Assembly: GCA_003952965.2 (NCBI GenBank)
Contig: CM025852.1
Coordinates: forward strand, 19,541,279 to 19,605,278
Reading direction: 5' to 3'
DNA: 64,000 bases
DNA from: Morella rubra
Lineage: Eukaryota; Streptophyta; Magnoliopsida; Fagales; Myricaceae
In this document: piece by piece, positions 51,101 through 63,800 of the stretch
Numbering within the stretch: the first letter of the stretch is position 1
Layout: every line of letters begins with the position of its first letter
Position numbers and translations under genes: made by a program
The notes under the pieces: generated by a model
What the model saw: only the letters and a program-made list of their open reading frames with translations
The model's database searches: none
Told to the model about the DNA's origin: nothing

Positions 51101-51164
51101 ATTGAAATGTCCTTGACCTGTGAGTTCCAAGTGTTTTCTGTGAGCAAGAATGAAGCAGAAAACA
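48141..51164. other. Degraded, error-like copy of about 40.6-42.7 kb
   Basis: The stretch follows the order of 40.6-42.7 kb but with many insertions and substitutions. For example, accgttaattt becomes accggttgattaattt, and 'acgtcatttcattgaacc' becomes 'acgtcatttcactttgaacc'. It includes the gtctgcagat...tctacttgtttgg pattern of 41.02 kb. Between 50627 and 50838 it matches 42071-42282 essentially exactly, then becomes scrambled again. Natural decay does not usually alternate in this way; raw, unpolished long-read sequence would. Open frames inside should not be annotated as genes. Confidence 0.8.
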
Positions 51165-51351
51165 ATCTTTAGTGAAAATTGGTTTTGTTCTTTTGGTTGG
51201 GGGGAATAAGGTGATTAACATTTTTTTTTTCCTTTTAACATGTAGTTTTTCCTCCTTTTGCAGTTGCAGAAGCTGTTAGGTAATGGGTCCATATCTTCGT
51301 AGAAAGCATACTGAAGCTCAACCTGTAGTGATGACGGCTGAGAGATTTTAG
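50764..51351 (+). pseudogene. Broken second copy of the last two PSMD5-like exons
   Basis: 50764-50838 matches the start of exon 16, which then breaks up. 51264-51351 matches exon 17 but has one G lost (ttgcagaagctg) and an added TA (gttaggtaatggg), so the frame is destroyed. It lies in the low-quality contig start, so it is most likely not a biological pseudogene. Confidence 0.75.
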
Positions 51352-53348
51352 GTACTTATCAGTTACTGTGAAACTGATATGTGTCGTCCTCGTTTTAAGA
51401 CAGCCCTTTGCTATATAGGATATGAGTATGGGACCTTTTGTAAATATACCCGAGACACAAGACTTGTGGCTCTTGGTTGTCACACAACTTGCAAAGCTGC
51501 CTAATTAAACTGGAACTTTGACTCGTAAAACTGCAGCTAGGAGTGAAGTTTTGATTTTGAGCACCAGTGATAATCTCCCTCGGATGGGGCAAAATGAAAT
51601 TATTAGATTCCTCTGATGCTTCACTTGGCATTAAGGAAGAAAAACTGTTTAGAATCTTCCTTTCCCAACTTAATTCAGTTGAAAACCACTAGGAAGGCTG
51701 TAGCCCAGTTGCTACTACCCATTAATTCACTAATTCCAAAATCAAGAGTTGAAGTCGTGACATAAGTTGAAATCGATTGCGAAAGTAAAGCTTGACTTTG
51801 GGTCTAGCGGGTGAGACCGGATTGGCTGGTGGTCTTGCTAGTGCTATGGTGACGGGTAGGAGCTATGACTCAAACCGACATTTTGCAGTAAGGGGAGGGA
51901 GTGCTTCTACGGTCACATCCAGGGAGGGTTGCTATGCTAGTTGCCCTTTCTTCCTTTTTAACCCAACAAAAAAAAACTCGGGAGAAAACCTAAGCTATAT
52001 CGTGATACTCATATACACTATTTGTATAATATTGCATATAAGATTCATATTCTATATAAATGAGCTTGTAACATAAGGCAGTATTAGGTCATGTTAATGT
52101 GATACAAACTGTTCTGTCCAAAGTTTTTGTTCCAGAATCAGTTCTGTTGTGCTGACTGATACTGAAACATTAATGGCAATTTGATTTGCACCGCAAAAAA
52201 TGAAGTATTTCAGATAAATACGTACAGGGGATGAATATCTACAGGCTACTATCTTCCTAATCAATTAGGGGAACCTCAGCCAAATATCAAACTGAAATGG
52301 TTGAGCATTATGCGAAAGACCACTAAAACGTGTAATCATCGGCTCTCCACTGCGATGTCTTGTTTCAAAAATTCAGAGTGAATAGGACGAATTTTTAAAA
52401 CAGCTTAATTAATGTGTCGGTCTCTAGTTTAACTTTTTTTCAAATTGGCTCTTCTGTTTTAATTTTTCCTTGACGAGTTCTTAAAATTAACTACTTGTCT
52501 CAAAAAAAGTCCTAACCAATTTTAATGTGCAACTGATGGAATATACTTACATTGCTAATGGAAAACACGTCATCATTAATTATCAACTAACATCTAAATT
52601 TACTTAGCTCAGGTCGTTTTTTTTTTAATCAAAAAAAGGTCATCACTAGTGTGATCATCAGCTCTGCCCACTGAAACCTAGTGCATGCACACTGGGACCA
52701 TTTGGAGCAGAATGTGATTGCTAAGGTTTGAACCTTTTGTCACGAATTTAACCTTTAGGTCCTAGCCAAAGCTCATCACCATTAAGCCACTATCTCTTGT
52801 GGTCAACTTGGTTGCTTAATAGTGACATGTTTTTCGTTAGCAGAATATGCTTATAGAATAAACTACTTAGGACAAGTAGCTAATGTTAAAGACCTTCAGA
52901 GAAAAAATTAAAATTGAGAAATTAAATTGAAAAAAAGTTAAACTCTAAGATTAGCATTAATTAAGCCTTTCAAATATTATCAGCAAATATGTGAAATAAA
53001 GCCACTATGAACTGGAAAATGATAAAAGTACGTGGAGTGACTGGAGTCTTCTATTCTTTCATAAAGTCGGAGCGGGTGGGCTCTGGGCCGAGTGCTATGC
53101 ATCTCGCATTGAAAGACGATCTGCGGCCCAATAAGGAAACATAAAGAGCAATTTTGAAACTACCGAATGGCCCCATATCCTTACAAACGAGGACTGGAAT
53201 ACAGCTCACTTCCAAGGGTGAAAAGGGGAATGTAATACGTTCTCTCAGTCACCTTCCTGGTTCCCAGTGTGGATAAAGAACGAGCAAGAGAGAGAGAGAG
53301 AGAGAGAGAGAGAGGTGAGGTTTCTACTCTGGACAGAGAGCGGGAGAG

Positions 53349-55473
53349 ATGGCAACCACGTCATTAGCTTGTTTGGCCCTTCCTTCAAAACTGAGAAATT
53401 CTCTCGCACTTAGTGGCCCTTCTTCTTCTCCTTCGTCTTGTTCTTCTACGAATCCGACAAGTTTGACAAGTACATTCAGGTCGCTCAGTTTCTCTGCTAA
53501 CCTCTCACACAATGTATTCTTCAGAGGTAAATGCCAGATTCAAACCCGTTGAAAGCATCTTTTCGTTTTGGGTCTAATAAATTCACCATTGTATCCTCAC
53601 TCCAAGGTACAGTCTTTCTTTTTCCGTAGTAAGTTCCCGTTTGGTTGCTGAGAAAAGTGAGGATTAATAAGGAGATGAGATATTTGAAATGTTTTGTTTT
53701 GCGTTGTTACTATCGAAATTTAAACGGGAAAAAAACCCCAGCTAAACCGAGCATAATTGAAAAATTTTTCCTCTTAAAATTCCTGATTTTCGGGTCTATC
53801 AAAGTTACAATCAATTGCAATTCCTTGTTTATGCTTTTTCTGAAAGCTCTAACTTGGTGGAATGAAAGTTTAAGAGGATTTTAACTTCTGGGTTTTGAGA
53901 ACTTCAGGGCATTTGTCAATGAGCACAACACAGAGGCCAACTCGCCATTTCGTTGTGTGTGAGGCGGCTCCAACGAAAAAGGCTGACTCAGCTGCAAAGA
54001 GGACTCGTCAAGCTGAGAAAAGGCGTATCTACAACAAGTCTCGGAAGTCTGAAGTCAAGACCCGGATGAAGAAGGTATACATTATCGAAAGTTGTGTCTA
54101 AACCGATAACCATTGTTGCTTGATTTTTATTTTGATATGAAAAAAATAGGTTTAGTTTTGCGTTGTTAAGTGTTGACTAGCATCAAGATGTTTTGGGTTG
54201 TGAAACTTTGAAGACTATATTCGGTTCTATTTTAATTTTGGGATTTCCGAGCTTTTATGAATATAGGAGAGTTTCTGTTGTAAGAATTAAGAATCGTTAA
54301 GAGGTACTGGTAAACTTGTGTTTTTTCCCCTTTCCAAATCAGTGTAACTCATCTGGACCGTATTAGATGGTGAGCGAACTATTGGCGGGCATGTCGGACA
54401 TTTCTCAGCACAATTTTGGAGAGCCAAACTCTTTTGATTTTGTTTGTTTTGGTTTTTCTCCTTTATGCATGCTTAAAACCAAATCGAATTTGTAGGTTAT
54501 TAAGATGTTTAATGATGTTTCTGATGCCTATTTATGCCAGTTTAAATTTTAGTGCTGCTATCCTGATGTTTAGCAAATGCACGGTAATAGGCGTGACATT
54601 CTTGTGTGGATTACTCTTAAATGGTCTCTGTGTAAATGCATGCGCATAAAAGAGCTGTGAGTAATGCATCGTTTCACCTGGGAGTTTTTTAGTTGTGAAC
54701 AACTTGACAGTTGAATTGGGACTTCGATCTGCTACATTTGCTCTTATATTCATCTTTGTTTGATTCTTACTTTGAAAATTGGTAAATAAGTGAGTATGAC
54801 AAAGATCTGCATATAGTCTTTGCGTGACTGAAGAAGGTAGGCATTACGATCCTGAAAGATTCAAGTGCTGGAATGAAGCGATGATGAGATGTTGCATATA
54901 GTCTTGCTTCAAGTGACCATCACTAGCATCATAATAATACACATACAAACTTTATAAAAGAGTCCGTACTGAGGCTAGTATAAGTACCCACAGTGTTCAT
55001 ATTCTTTCTGATGGATTTAGTTTGCAACTTGATGAGTTGTCATGTGGAGCAACGAGGCTCATCGGGAAGCATAGGTCGACTGCACATTGTAGAAATTGGG
55101 TTTCAATGAGATGTTGATGCCCTCTGAAAGGAGATGTATATCTTTGTTTTAATGAGTGAGCACTTAACTTATTATGCTGCTGATAACTATGGGGCGTTGT
55201 GATGGTATCTGAAGAAGAAATTTATTTTAACTTTTCTAGGTTTTGGAAGCTCTGGATGTGCTCAAGAAGAAACCTGAAGCAGAAGCTGAAGAAGTTCTTC
55301 CAATTGAGAAACTAATTGCGGATGCATATTCAGTTATAGACAAGGCGGTGAGGGTGGGAACACTGCACAGGAACACTGGAGCACGCAGGAAATCTCGGCT
55401 GGCACGAAGAAAGAAGGCTGTGGAGATCCACCATGGCTGGTATACCCCAGCCCCTGCCGTAAATGCATTGTAG
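53349..55473 (+). CDS. PRPS20: Second copy of plastid ribosomal protein bS20c
   Basis: Exons 53349-53526, 53908-54074 and 55240-55473 have splice sites identical to the gene at 44875 and encode the same 192-residue protein; no coding difference was seen. The nearby differences I noted fall in the introns, the 5' leader and the 3' flank. Given the surrounding evidence this is probably the same locus, or the other allele, assembled twice. If the duplication were real it would be extremely recent. Confidence 0.9.
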
Positions 55474-56147
55474 ACTCTCCTGCAACCTTGTGAAAATTTG
55501 TGTAAGACTGTGTTGAAGTTCCTCATTAAGAGATTTATGAATCATAATTCCTCGTGGAACGACTCTTAGGTACTTGATGTAGATTAGCTCCAGTTCTGTT
55601 CTGAATCCTTTTGTTACAAAATCTGATGTCTGATATCCTGTAATCTAGAACCTCATTGCTTGGAGATGATGCTTAAACTTGCCGATAAGATCCATTCTAA
55701 TACCACGCTCTCTTTCTTTTTGTCCTGGACATAATTGCGGAAGCCATGCACAGAGCCAGTTGCCAATGAATAAGCAAGGGAAAATCGTATTGCAAATGGG
55801 AAAGCAGTAATTAGCCGAAAAAAAAGGGAAGCAGCTACTCCAGTAGAATATTTTGATTTTTCTGTACTTAACCTACATGATGTAATCCTTTGGCTCTTTT
55901 GAATCAATGGCTCAGAAAGAAAAGAAAAAAGGAACAATAAGCAGAGGAGCATTGACTCTAGGTTTATTTTATCTCAAAAAGATAAAAGACCTTTGTTTTC
56001 TCCAACGAAGATTAAATATTTTCTCAGAACTTTTTCTATGTTGTGTCTCACGAACTAAACAAAGTTCCACCTAGGAGAGACAGACAGAACAAACAGGAAA
56101 TTGAATTCCATCAAGAATCCTAAAGAAAGTTAATTACAAACAAAGAG

Positions 56148-56313
56148 ATGGGAATCGCAACGATTGACGTGCTTTCGTCATGCTTGGCTCTTCCTTGGGT
56201 GCAAAGAGATCTATTTGTCAGCAGTCCTTGTTCTTCTTCTAAGATAAATTTCTCCACCTTCAGGTCTCTCATCTGCTCCACTAACCTCTCTAGCAGTTGT
56301 GTCCTCTCGAAAG
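56148..56313 (+). pseudogene. Relic of bS20c exon 1 (right copy)
   Basis: It is identical to 47674-47839. Here the downstream sequence is complete, and over the next 1.4 kb no exon matching the S20 mature domain is present. This supports a truncated duplicate rather than a second gene. Confidence 0.65.
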
Positions 56314-56514
56314 GTAATGTAAACCCCAAACCGATCTCTCTCTTTGGCCATATATATTTGTGTGTGTTTTTTTCTAATTCTTCCTACTCTCTATGTAAAA
56401 TATGAAACCTTAACTTGAGATGAAAAAAGAGCTAGAAATAAAGGTAAGGGTTTACATCTTTTTGCATAATGTTGATTGTTCTTTTTAGGAAAGAAATAAC
56501 CTTTTCAACCGAAG

Positions 56515-57737
56515 CTCTGTTTCATTCTTATTTCAAAGGAATGTAAAAAAAATACGTGAATTTTATTATATGTAACCTCAAAATTATTAAAATACATTTA
56601 TATTTACTCCTCTCGTGAGATTATTCGGTTGAAATGTACAGAAAATAAGCTATTTATCACAACATCGACCGTTGAATCTTATGATAAGACGAATATTGAT
56701 GAATTTTAATAGTTTGATTGCTCAATACGAAAAAATTGGTAGTTTAAGAACTCAAAATGATAATTGATCCATAGTTTCGGGCCAAAAGTGATGTTTCTCT
56801 TGTTTGTTTGTTTGTTTTTTAAAATAAGTTTGAAATGTCAATTTGACTGAATATCATAAAAACATGGGAATAAAAACTTCAATACAAGGATGACGTAACA
56901 ATGAAGTAAGCCATTGATTTGGTTTGAAGAGTTTGTTGGTTTACTGATCAGAGACTGGGCTTACTACTCCTGTTAATTGTGTTGAGAACAAAATCTAACC
57001 TGCACAAGGTTAATGGGATGACTTTTGTTGGCTTGAACATACTTCATTAGACCAATCCAGATCCTACACACTCCATCCCATGAGAGGTTCCCAACCTGAT
57101 TAAAATAACTTATGGCCAAAAATACCGTGGTCGTATCTAGCACATAGCCATAAGGAGAGCAGTTTGGTGGTAAGAGTCCAGATCGGTACATTCCATAGTC
57201 AGTCCCGGATACATCTAAGCTCGATACTCTGAAATCCGGTCATGGTCAAGGTCAACCTGTCGCCCAAATTTCAACATAACCACAACCTTTGACATCTTCA
57301 CAAGCTCAAAGACGTTTATCTATATATACAGAACTCCATAGCTCAATGAGTAAATCTTAAAGCCATTCAGGCGCTCTCTCTAAATTGTAGTTATATTCAA
57401 CGTCTGTGATCTTTATTGATCATATAGCTAATGAAAAATTGCATGATGCGAGAGAATACAATTCCTGCACTGCATCCAAATGCAAATCATGATCAGTTGA
57501 AATGAAAGTCTTCAAGCAATAAGCTTATCCATGTCATCTCTCGAACGTTCACCCCATTTGGTATTTATCCAACATTCTTGGAACGACGAGACATTACTAG
57601 CTCAGGTGCACTTCCAACTTGGAGGAAGCATTAGCTGCTCTTTTCTATTTTCTCCTTTGTAAGTGAGGATGTTGACGAGCTCTTTTCTATGTTCGCCCTT
57701 GTAAGTAAGGATGTTGACGAACTGCAATGTTAATTTG
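56515..57737. other. Intergenic, no gene seen
   Basis: AT-rich sequence at first, then from about 56940 to 57320 a less AT-rich stretch with no recognisable coding. It could be a transposon remnant, but no ends were found. It separates bS20c (plus) from the PPR gene (minus), which converge here. Confidence 0.4.
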
Positions 57738-59399
57738 CTATTGCTTCAGCTTAACGTTGACACCCTTGACCAATATTTTGGTCCTTGGCTCCGGCATCAT
57801 TCCCTTTGATGTCATCTCGCTGAAATATCGTAAAGCTTCTTGTTTTCTTCCCTTGTCATAAAACCCATGGATCATAATGGTATAAGATCGCCTGTCATGT
57901 CCGAACCCATTTTTCTCCATCTCCTCCCATGTATATCTTACTTTCTCCTGATGATCCCATTGCATATACAACTTCAAGATCAAGTTGTATGTGTCACAAG
58001 TAATCTCGCAACCATTTCTCTCTAACCTCTTCAAAAGCTCGGGAACTTCCTCTGGTTTCTTCAAGGACTTGAGCAAGTAACTGCAAGTTTTATCATTTGG
58101 CAAACAACTTCCCTTCTTCTGCTCCATTTCATCCAAGAGCTCGTAAACCTTTTCCGTCCTCCGTATCTTGCAGAGGTGCTTGATTAGTGAGTTGTAAGTT
58201 GCTGCATTTGGGGGACAACCTCGCTCCTTCATTTCCTTAAAAACCTCCAAAGCTTCAGGAATCCTCTTCTTGAAACAAAGTGCGTCAATGATACAATTGC
58301 AGATCACCGCATCCGGGCTAAAACTATTCTCCCACATGGCTCGGAACAACTTGACCGCCGTTCCCAATTTCCCCTTCTTTGTCAGAGCGTTTATAAAAGT
58401 CCCATAAGTAAACATATCCCGCTTACATTTAGAAGCAATTATTTCCTTCCAAAAACTCTTTGCCTCATATACATTCCCCAATACACACCAACCATTGAGA
58501 ATGATATTCCATGTTTTGATATCGCAACCAACCTCATTCCGCTTTGAGTGAAACAAAGTTTCCGCAGCTTCTACATGCTTATACCGGCATAACCACATCA
58601 AGAGCCTCTGGAACGCAACCATGTCACTCTCCAGTCCAAACTCTTCCCTCCTATTGAATATTACAATTGCTTCCTCGACCTTATGAGCAGCCGCAAATCT
58701 GTTGAGCAAAATCTCGTATGTCGATTCATTAACAAGTCCCTCTCTATTGGACATTTCGTCGAGCACTTTGATCAGCTCCTCAAAACGTTGTGATTTCCCA
58801 AGAATGTCAAGAATTTCATTGTAAACACCAGAACTAGGTGAGTATCCACTTTCTTCTGGTGCTTTTCTACAAACCCAGTTGAAAAATACATGAGCTGCTC
58901 TCCAATCCGAACGATGCCGCCGAAGCACATCCAACACCAAGTCCTCGGTCAGGGTGAGCCCGCAAAGACAGAGAGCTCGCTCAATCTCTGCCGCCGGCTT
59001 GTCCCTTCGGAACTTTAGGAGGTTTTGAATAAAAATAGCCGATTGGTCATCAGGTTCTTGTCGAAGCTCCCTGGGTTCTTGGGATCTCGCAACAGAGTGC
59101 GAAATCCAAGTTGCTTCGGTTATTCCTGGGATTTCAATTTCGGACCTTCTTCTGAAAGTTCCAGAGTCCGTACTCTCTGGGCAATGAGAACCAAGAACAT
59201 CGGCAAGGGAAGACAGGCGTTTGCGTGAAATGAGATTGCGAGAGCGATCGTTCCTGGATTGGGTTGGGAATTTGAGTACGAGCCTCCGTTGGATGGTTTC
59301 CCGGGAAAATGTCCTCAACGATTGGAATCTGGACAGCATGCTGGGCCTGGGTCGGATGGGTAGGAATGATGGTTCCCTATTACAAAAACGTTTTAACAC
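57738..59399 (-). CDS. P-class pentatricopeptide repeat (PPR) protein
   Basis: A single exon of 553 residues. The N-terminus is Arg/Ser-rich without acids (MLKRFCNREPSFLPIRPRPSM...), suggesting import into mitochondria; a second Met at residue 21 is also possible. Tandem 35-residue PPR units run from about residue 187 to 545, for example VYNEILDILGKSQRFEELIKV, TWNIILNGWCVLGNVYEAKSF, TYGTFINALTKKGKLGTAVKL, ICNCIIDALCFKKRIPEALEV, TYNSLIKHLCKIRRTEKVYEL and SYTIMIHGFYDKGRKQEALRY. There is no C-terminal E or DYW domain, so it is P-class, a sequence-specific organellar RNA-binding protein. The RNA target is unknown. From memory the position fits Arabidopsis At3g15200. Confidence 0.95.
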   Translation of the reverse strand: MLKRFCNREPSFLPIRPRPSMLSRFQSLRTFSRETIQRRLVLKFPTQSRNDRSRNLISRKRLSSLADVLGSHCPESTDSGTFRRRSEIEIPGITEATWISHSVARSQEPRELRQEPDDQSAIFIQNLLKFRRDKPAAEIERALCLCGLTLTEDLVLDVLRRHRSDWRAAHVFFNWVCRKAPEESGYSPSSGVYNEILDILGKSQRFEELIKVLDEMSNREGLVNESTYEILLNRFAAAHKVEEAIVIFNRREEFGLESDMVAFQRLLMWLCRYKHVEAAETLFHSKRNEVGCDIKTWNIILNGWCVLGNVYEAKSFWKEIIASKCKRDMFTYGTFINALTKKGKLGTAVKLFRAMWENSFSPDAVICNCIIDALCFKKRIPEALEVFKEMKERGCPPNAATYNSLIKHLCKIRRTEKVYELLDEMEQKKGSCLPNDKTCSYLLKSLKKPEEVPELLKRLERNGCEITCDTYNLILKLYMQWDHQEKVRYTWEEMEKNGFGHDRRSYTIMIHGFYDKGRKQEALRYFSEMTSKGMMPEPRTKILVKGVNVKLKQ

Positions 59400-60824
59400 C
59401 TAAATGAGTATCATTTGAGTTATAATACCGTCGGTGATCTCCTTTCGAAAACTTTGGCCGTGTAAAGTAGTCCAATATGGGTATTTATTTGGTTTTCCAA
59501 ATCAACATGGTGATTTCCAAGTTTTTCGACGTACCAAATTCTATCTCCGTATTAACTCATTTCCAAGTTTTCCCATATACCAAATTCCATCTAAATATTA
59601 ATCTACTCCATCTAAATATTAATCCACTCAGGTAGCTCAAGTGACAAAGAACCCAAATGAAGTTTAAGCACACATTCAAATATTCAAACCACCAGCTGCC
59701 CAAAAAATAAAAAAACTCACGACTTTAATAGAAAATTAATTTAATCAATTTCTTCAAAGTTTGCCGCAAGATTAAACTCAATTCTCACATATACCGAACC
59801 AAATCCGTTCGAATCAATTGCATGTGAATGAATGCTCACATTTCTTTTTTTACAAAAATAATTAAAAAAAAATCCACCAAGAATCATTTTTCAACTTTTT
59901 ACAAGAGAATTAAATAAAAAAGCTGAAAATAAATACATCCACTTGCACTTACTCGGCAAAGTGTTTGAATTTTAAGATGCACACATAAGTGTTACACCAA
60001 AGCTATTTATCAAATCAAACTTAGAACATGTTTTGTCTATATCAGAATTTCCCATTATCCGAAACTGAAATTAGCACAAGCACAAGCATAAGTACCTTAT
60101 TCTATAAGTCTCCCTAATTTAATCATGATTGATAATTCCAGCATGATGTATAATTATCTAGAGCCCAAAATAATTAGTGCTAATCAGTTGAGTTGCCATG
60201 GCCCTCCAGCATAAACCCAAGGGATTAGAGAGGAGTCCCCCACATTCTTCTGTATCAATCATGTAGTGTTGGCTTATTGATGTCTACGTCTAAAAAGAAA
60301 GCGTTATAGTGACCATGTAGGGCCCATTCTGCCGGCTTTAATGACGGTGGTGAGGCTGAGGCACAAGTATTTTGGGGTGACAGTGATAACCGGTCCAGAA
60401 AATTTTCAAAAAGAAAAAGAAAAACAGCCACCGCAAAAAATTGGTTTGGGGGGGAAAATAAGCTCGTAGTATTACAACCTCCAACATATTTTGAATCTAG
60501 GTAGCCTCATAGACCCAGGAGAACTTCGGAGAGATTTCTAATCTCAAAATAGGAGGGACCACTCTGCATCTTAGGTGGTGTTATTTTGCCCAATATTTCA
60601 GGGTACAGAAATTTCGAGCAAAATAAAAATACTCTAAAATTTTCAACATCTACACATACACGCTTTACTTTACTTTTCACAAATCCCAATAAATCTCAAT
60701 AAAGTAAAGATTCTCAAAATTTTAAAAATATTCTCCGAAATTTTGACAAACGAATGCCACCATATGTGCAATCGAAAGAAAATGAGACACGACCAGATGA
60801 TAAACCAAAGATAGCCGCCCATGT
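59400..60824. other. Intergenic with one MITE-like element
   Basis: AT-rich DNA between two minus-strand genes. The left end is the promoter side of the PPR gene. The only structured piece is the element at about 60583-60757. No exon was seen. Confidence 0.5.
60583..60757. mobile_element. MITE-like element, family member 3
   Basis: The right end (attttaaaaatattctccgaaattttgacaaacgaatgc) matches the termini near 21277 and 30213, and 'caataaatctcaataaa' is shared with the 30-kb copy. The left end contains tgttattttgcccaatattt. It is non-coding and the left boundary is approximate. Confidence 0.55.
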
Positions 60825-63800
60825 TCACATAGCCACATCCGGGTCCAATCTTCTCTGAATAGCAGCTGCAGCCTATAATAATATAGATATTTAAATGGAT
60901 CCAAAATGATTGGTAATTACGAAGCAGGAACAGATCAAGTTCATTATACTGACCTCCAAGTTACCAATTTTGTACTGGTAAGCCATCTCCTCCCTGAGCT
61001 GAGCTTGCTCTTTCATTGCTTGTGCCTGGGGAGTCGGGTGAATATAGACGTGAGAAAGCATAATTTGCCAGAAGTTGATGAGCTATGTGATTTAACAGTG
61101 AGCTTTGAGCAAATAATCGAAAGCTAACCATTCCACTCTGCATAGACCGCTTTAAAGCTTCCACCTCTTCTTCCTTATGCTTTTCACGTTCTCGCAGAAG
61201 TTCTTGTCTGAAAAGCAGAACAAAATGTGGAAAAAAAACTAAGAATATGATGATATTCATGATATTCTGGGTCCACCAAACTAATCTCTGCATGAAATTT
61301 AAAAACCAGTTCAAGACCGGAGGCCAGGCATATTCAATAATTTAGAGTGAGATAGCAGAATCCTATCCATTCATTATGCCAGCTGAAAGATTGAGACGTT
61401 GCAATCCCACACTCTATGAATTGTCATTTAATCTTCTTTCAGTTAAATTATTTATCAAAAAAAATCTTCTTTCAGTTAAATCAATAGGAAAACCCTGAAA
61501 TGGTTTTATAATTGGGGTGCCTTTTGTCAGGGGAAACCCATCTTAAAATTGAACAGGCACCTTGGGCAAAGAAATTGTCCCTAAATACCAAAAGGGAAGC
61601 TCCAACAGCAAAAAAAGAAAAAGGAATGCGTTAGACATAGGACACTAGAAGCAAGGAAAATGGTTTAATACACCTTTCATGATGAATTTCTAATTCATGT
61701 AACCTTTCCTCTAGGCCACCTCTCCCTTCACTGATAACTGATAAGGCCCCCACATTTCCCAGGCTGCGCAGATGGAGCCCAAACAAGCAAATTAAAGAGT
61801 TGATTTTGAACACTAGACCCTTGATTCACCGAAACTATCCTCACATGGGACGCAACAAACATAATCGTCCACATGCATGTGACAAGTATTGTGTACGCAC
61901 AAGCTACACAAGGGACTTTGATTGTTTGTCTGCAACAGGTTGAGATATGGCACTGGGGACTAAATACTGGTAGTCAGTGGTTAGAGGTGGGGAGTTATGG
62001 GAGATGCCAGAGAATTATTTGATAAGAGAAAAAGAGGGGGAGAGGGGGGGCTCAGATGGCATCCTCTCTCTCTCTCTCTCTCTCACAACGGCCACACACC
62101 CGCATCTCATCCAAAGTGATGTAATTTGAGGATTAGCCGGCACAGGCATGCAAGTTATCACAACAAAGTTAACTGAGATGACAAAGGGGATCAATTTAAA
62201 CATTTGTAGATCAATTGGTTAGAACCTCAAGGTCCAATATGTTACCAATCTCAAACAGGGGAATTATGGGGTTGCACGGGACAAATAACAGGAGACATAA
62301 TCGTTAACCTATCAACCAGAAAAACAAACTTCAAATTCTAATGGGTCAGGGAGTTTGCTTAGTCCGGTGCCTGTGCAGTTGAATGCTAACCATCCTGTAC
62401 AACTCAATCAACAAATGGGACACTGATGATAGAGTTCTTTTTATCAGATAAAACCTCTCGAGTAAACAAATGCTCCGTAAAGGTAACTGGTTATATCTCA
62501 TACAAGGTTACAAGCACTGGATAACACTTTCAGCAATAAAGGAAGAAATCTCACAATAAAGGCATAGCATAGCGGAATTTAAACGTTTACCCAAAAAGTT
62601 TTTTACTAGAACAAAAAAGGTGGAAATTAATCCCTTATCCTCCAGTGCAGTTATATTTTTAAAGGAAAATGCTTGGAATTATCCCCTTGAAAACAAATAC
62701 AAATAAGCTTCCCATATGATTTCGCAACCAATAAAATAAATGATCTAAAAACAATGCAATAACTAAAATTATTCTGAAATTTTCCTGACAGTTCTGGGCG
62801 CAACATATTTTATTTCACAGAAATCCCAGACTATTAGTATAGTATTTAGAACTTAGTATTGATCGAAGACCATCTTATTTTTCCCCTACTGCTCTCATTA
62901 TGCTCCAGTTTTTTTTGAGATAAATGCCAATAGAAACACATGACGGGGGATTGAAAGAAAGACTTGAATTAAAACAGAGGTCAGTGGATGAAACAAACTG
63001 TATCAATATCAAGTTGGGCAAAACTGCTCCTTTTTTCATAAAATAAATGGAAAAAACACTTGTCTACACAAATCACAAGATGATAGGGAAGCTAGCTAAT
63101 TTGGAACATCAAAACAAATTCATGTAATGTAGCACACATGGAAACATACCGACGCTGCTCTTCATCATTGAATACAGTACGTTCCTTTTGCAGGACCTTC
63201 TTGACACCCTTTTTCATTTCTTTTTCCATTTTACTTCTGTAATAAGCATCAAGATTATAATACCTGCAAAGAAAAACATCACAATTATTACTTGCAACTC
63301 GTTACACTGGAAGCATTAATCTAATCATGAAAAACCTTTGACGCGTCGTACCATAATGCTATCAAGAAAAGTATCGGATATGCAAATGAGAAGCAAGACA
63401 TTATCTTCATCGATCTACAATATCAGCTAAATGTACAACATTATTCCTGAAATCTTTACTTTAATTAATTTCATTCTCGAGAAGAGACAAAATGTACACT
63501 CTTTATTTCATTGACTGGACATCCACTACATTACTCCTGAAATCTTTACTAATTTTCATTCCACAAAATGCACACTCTTTATCTCATTGACTGGACATCC
63601 ACCATATGTTAGCAAAACAAATAACATCATCAAGTTGTTTATCACCAATTTCAACCAATAATATCTACCAGATATAGATAAGAATAGCCTATTTAGCTTA
63701 TGTTATATATTCAGGACTTTATTGTTAACTACAGGGAACCCAGAACCTCATACAAAAGGATGGAAGACAAGAAACCTGCATGAATAATGGCAAAGAAACT

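Larger units (their letters stand above)
51165..56514. repeat. Right copy of the 5.35-kb duplicated block
   Basis: It is the counterpart of 42688-48040. This copy continues past 56514 into unique sequence leading to the PPR gene, so it is the properly anchored copy on the right side. Confidence 0.9.

Noticed and set aside
53349..55473. A genuine recent bS20c paralogue
   Set aside because: It cannot be excluded, but the identity, the gap position and the garbled junction make an assembly duplicate much more likely.
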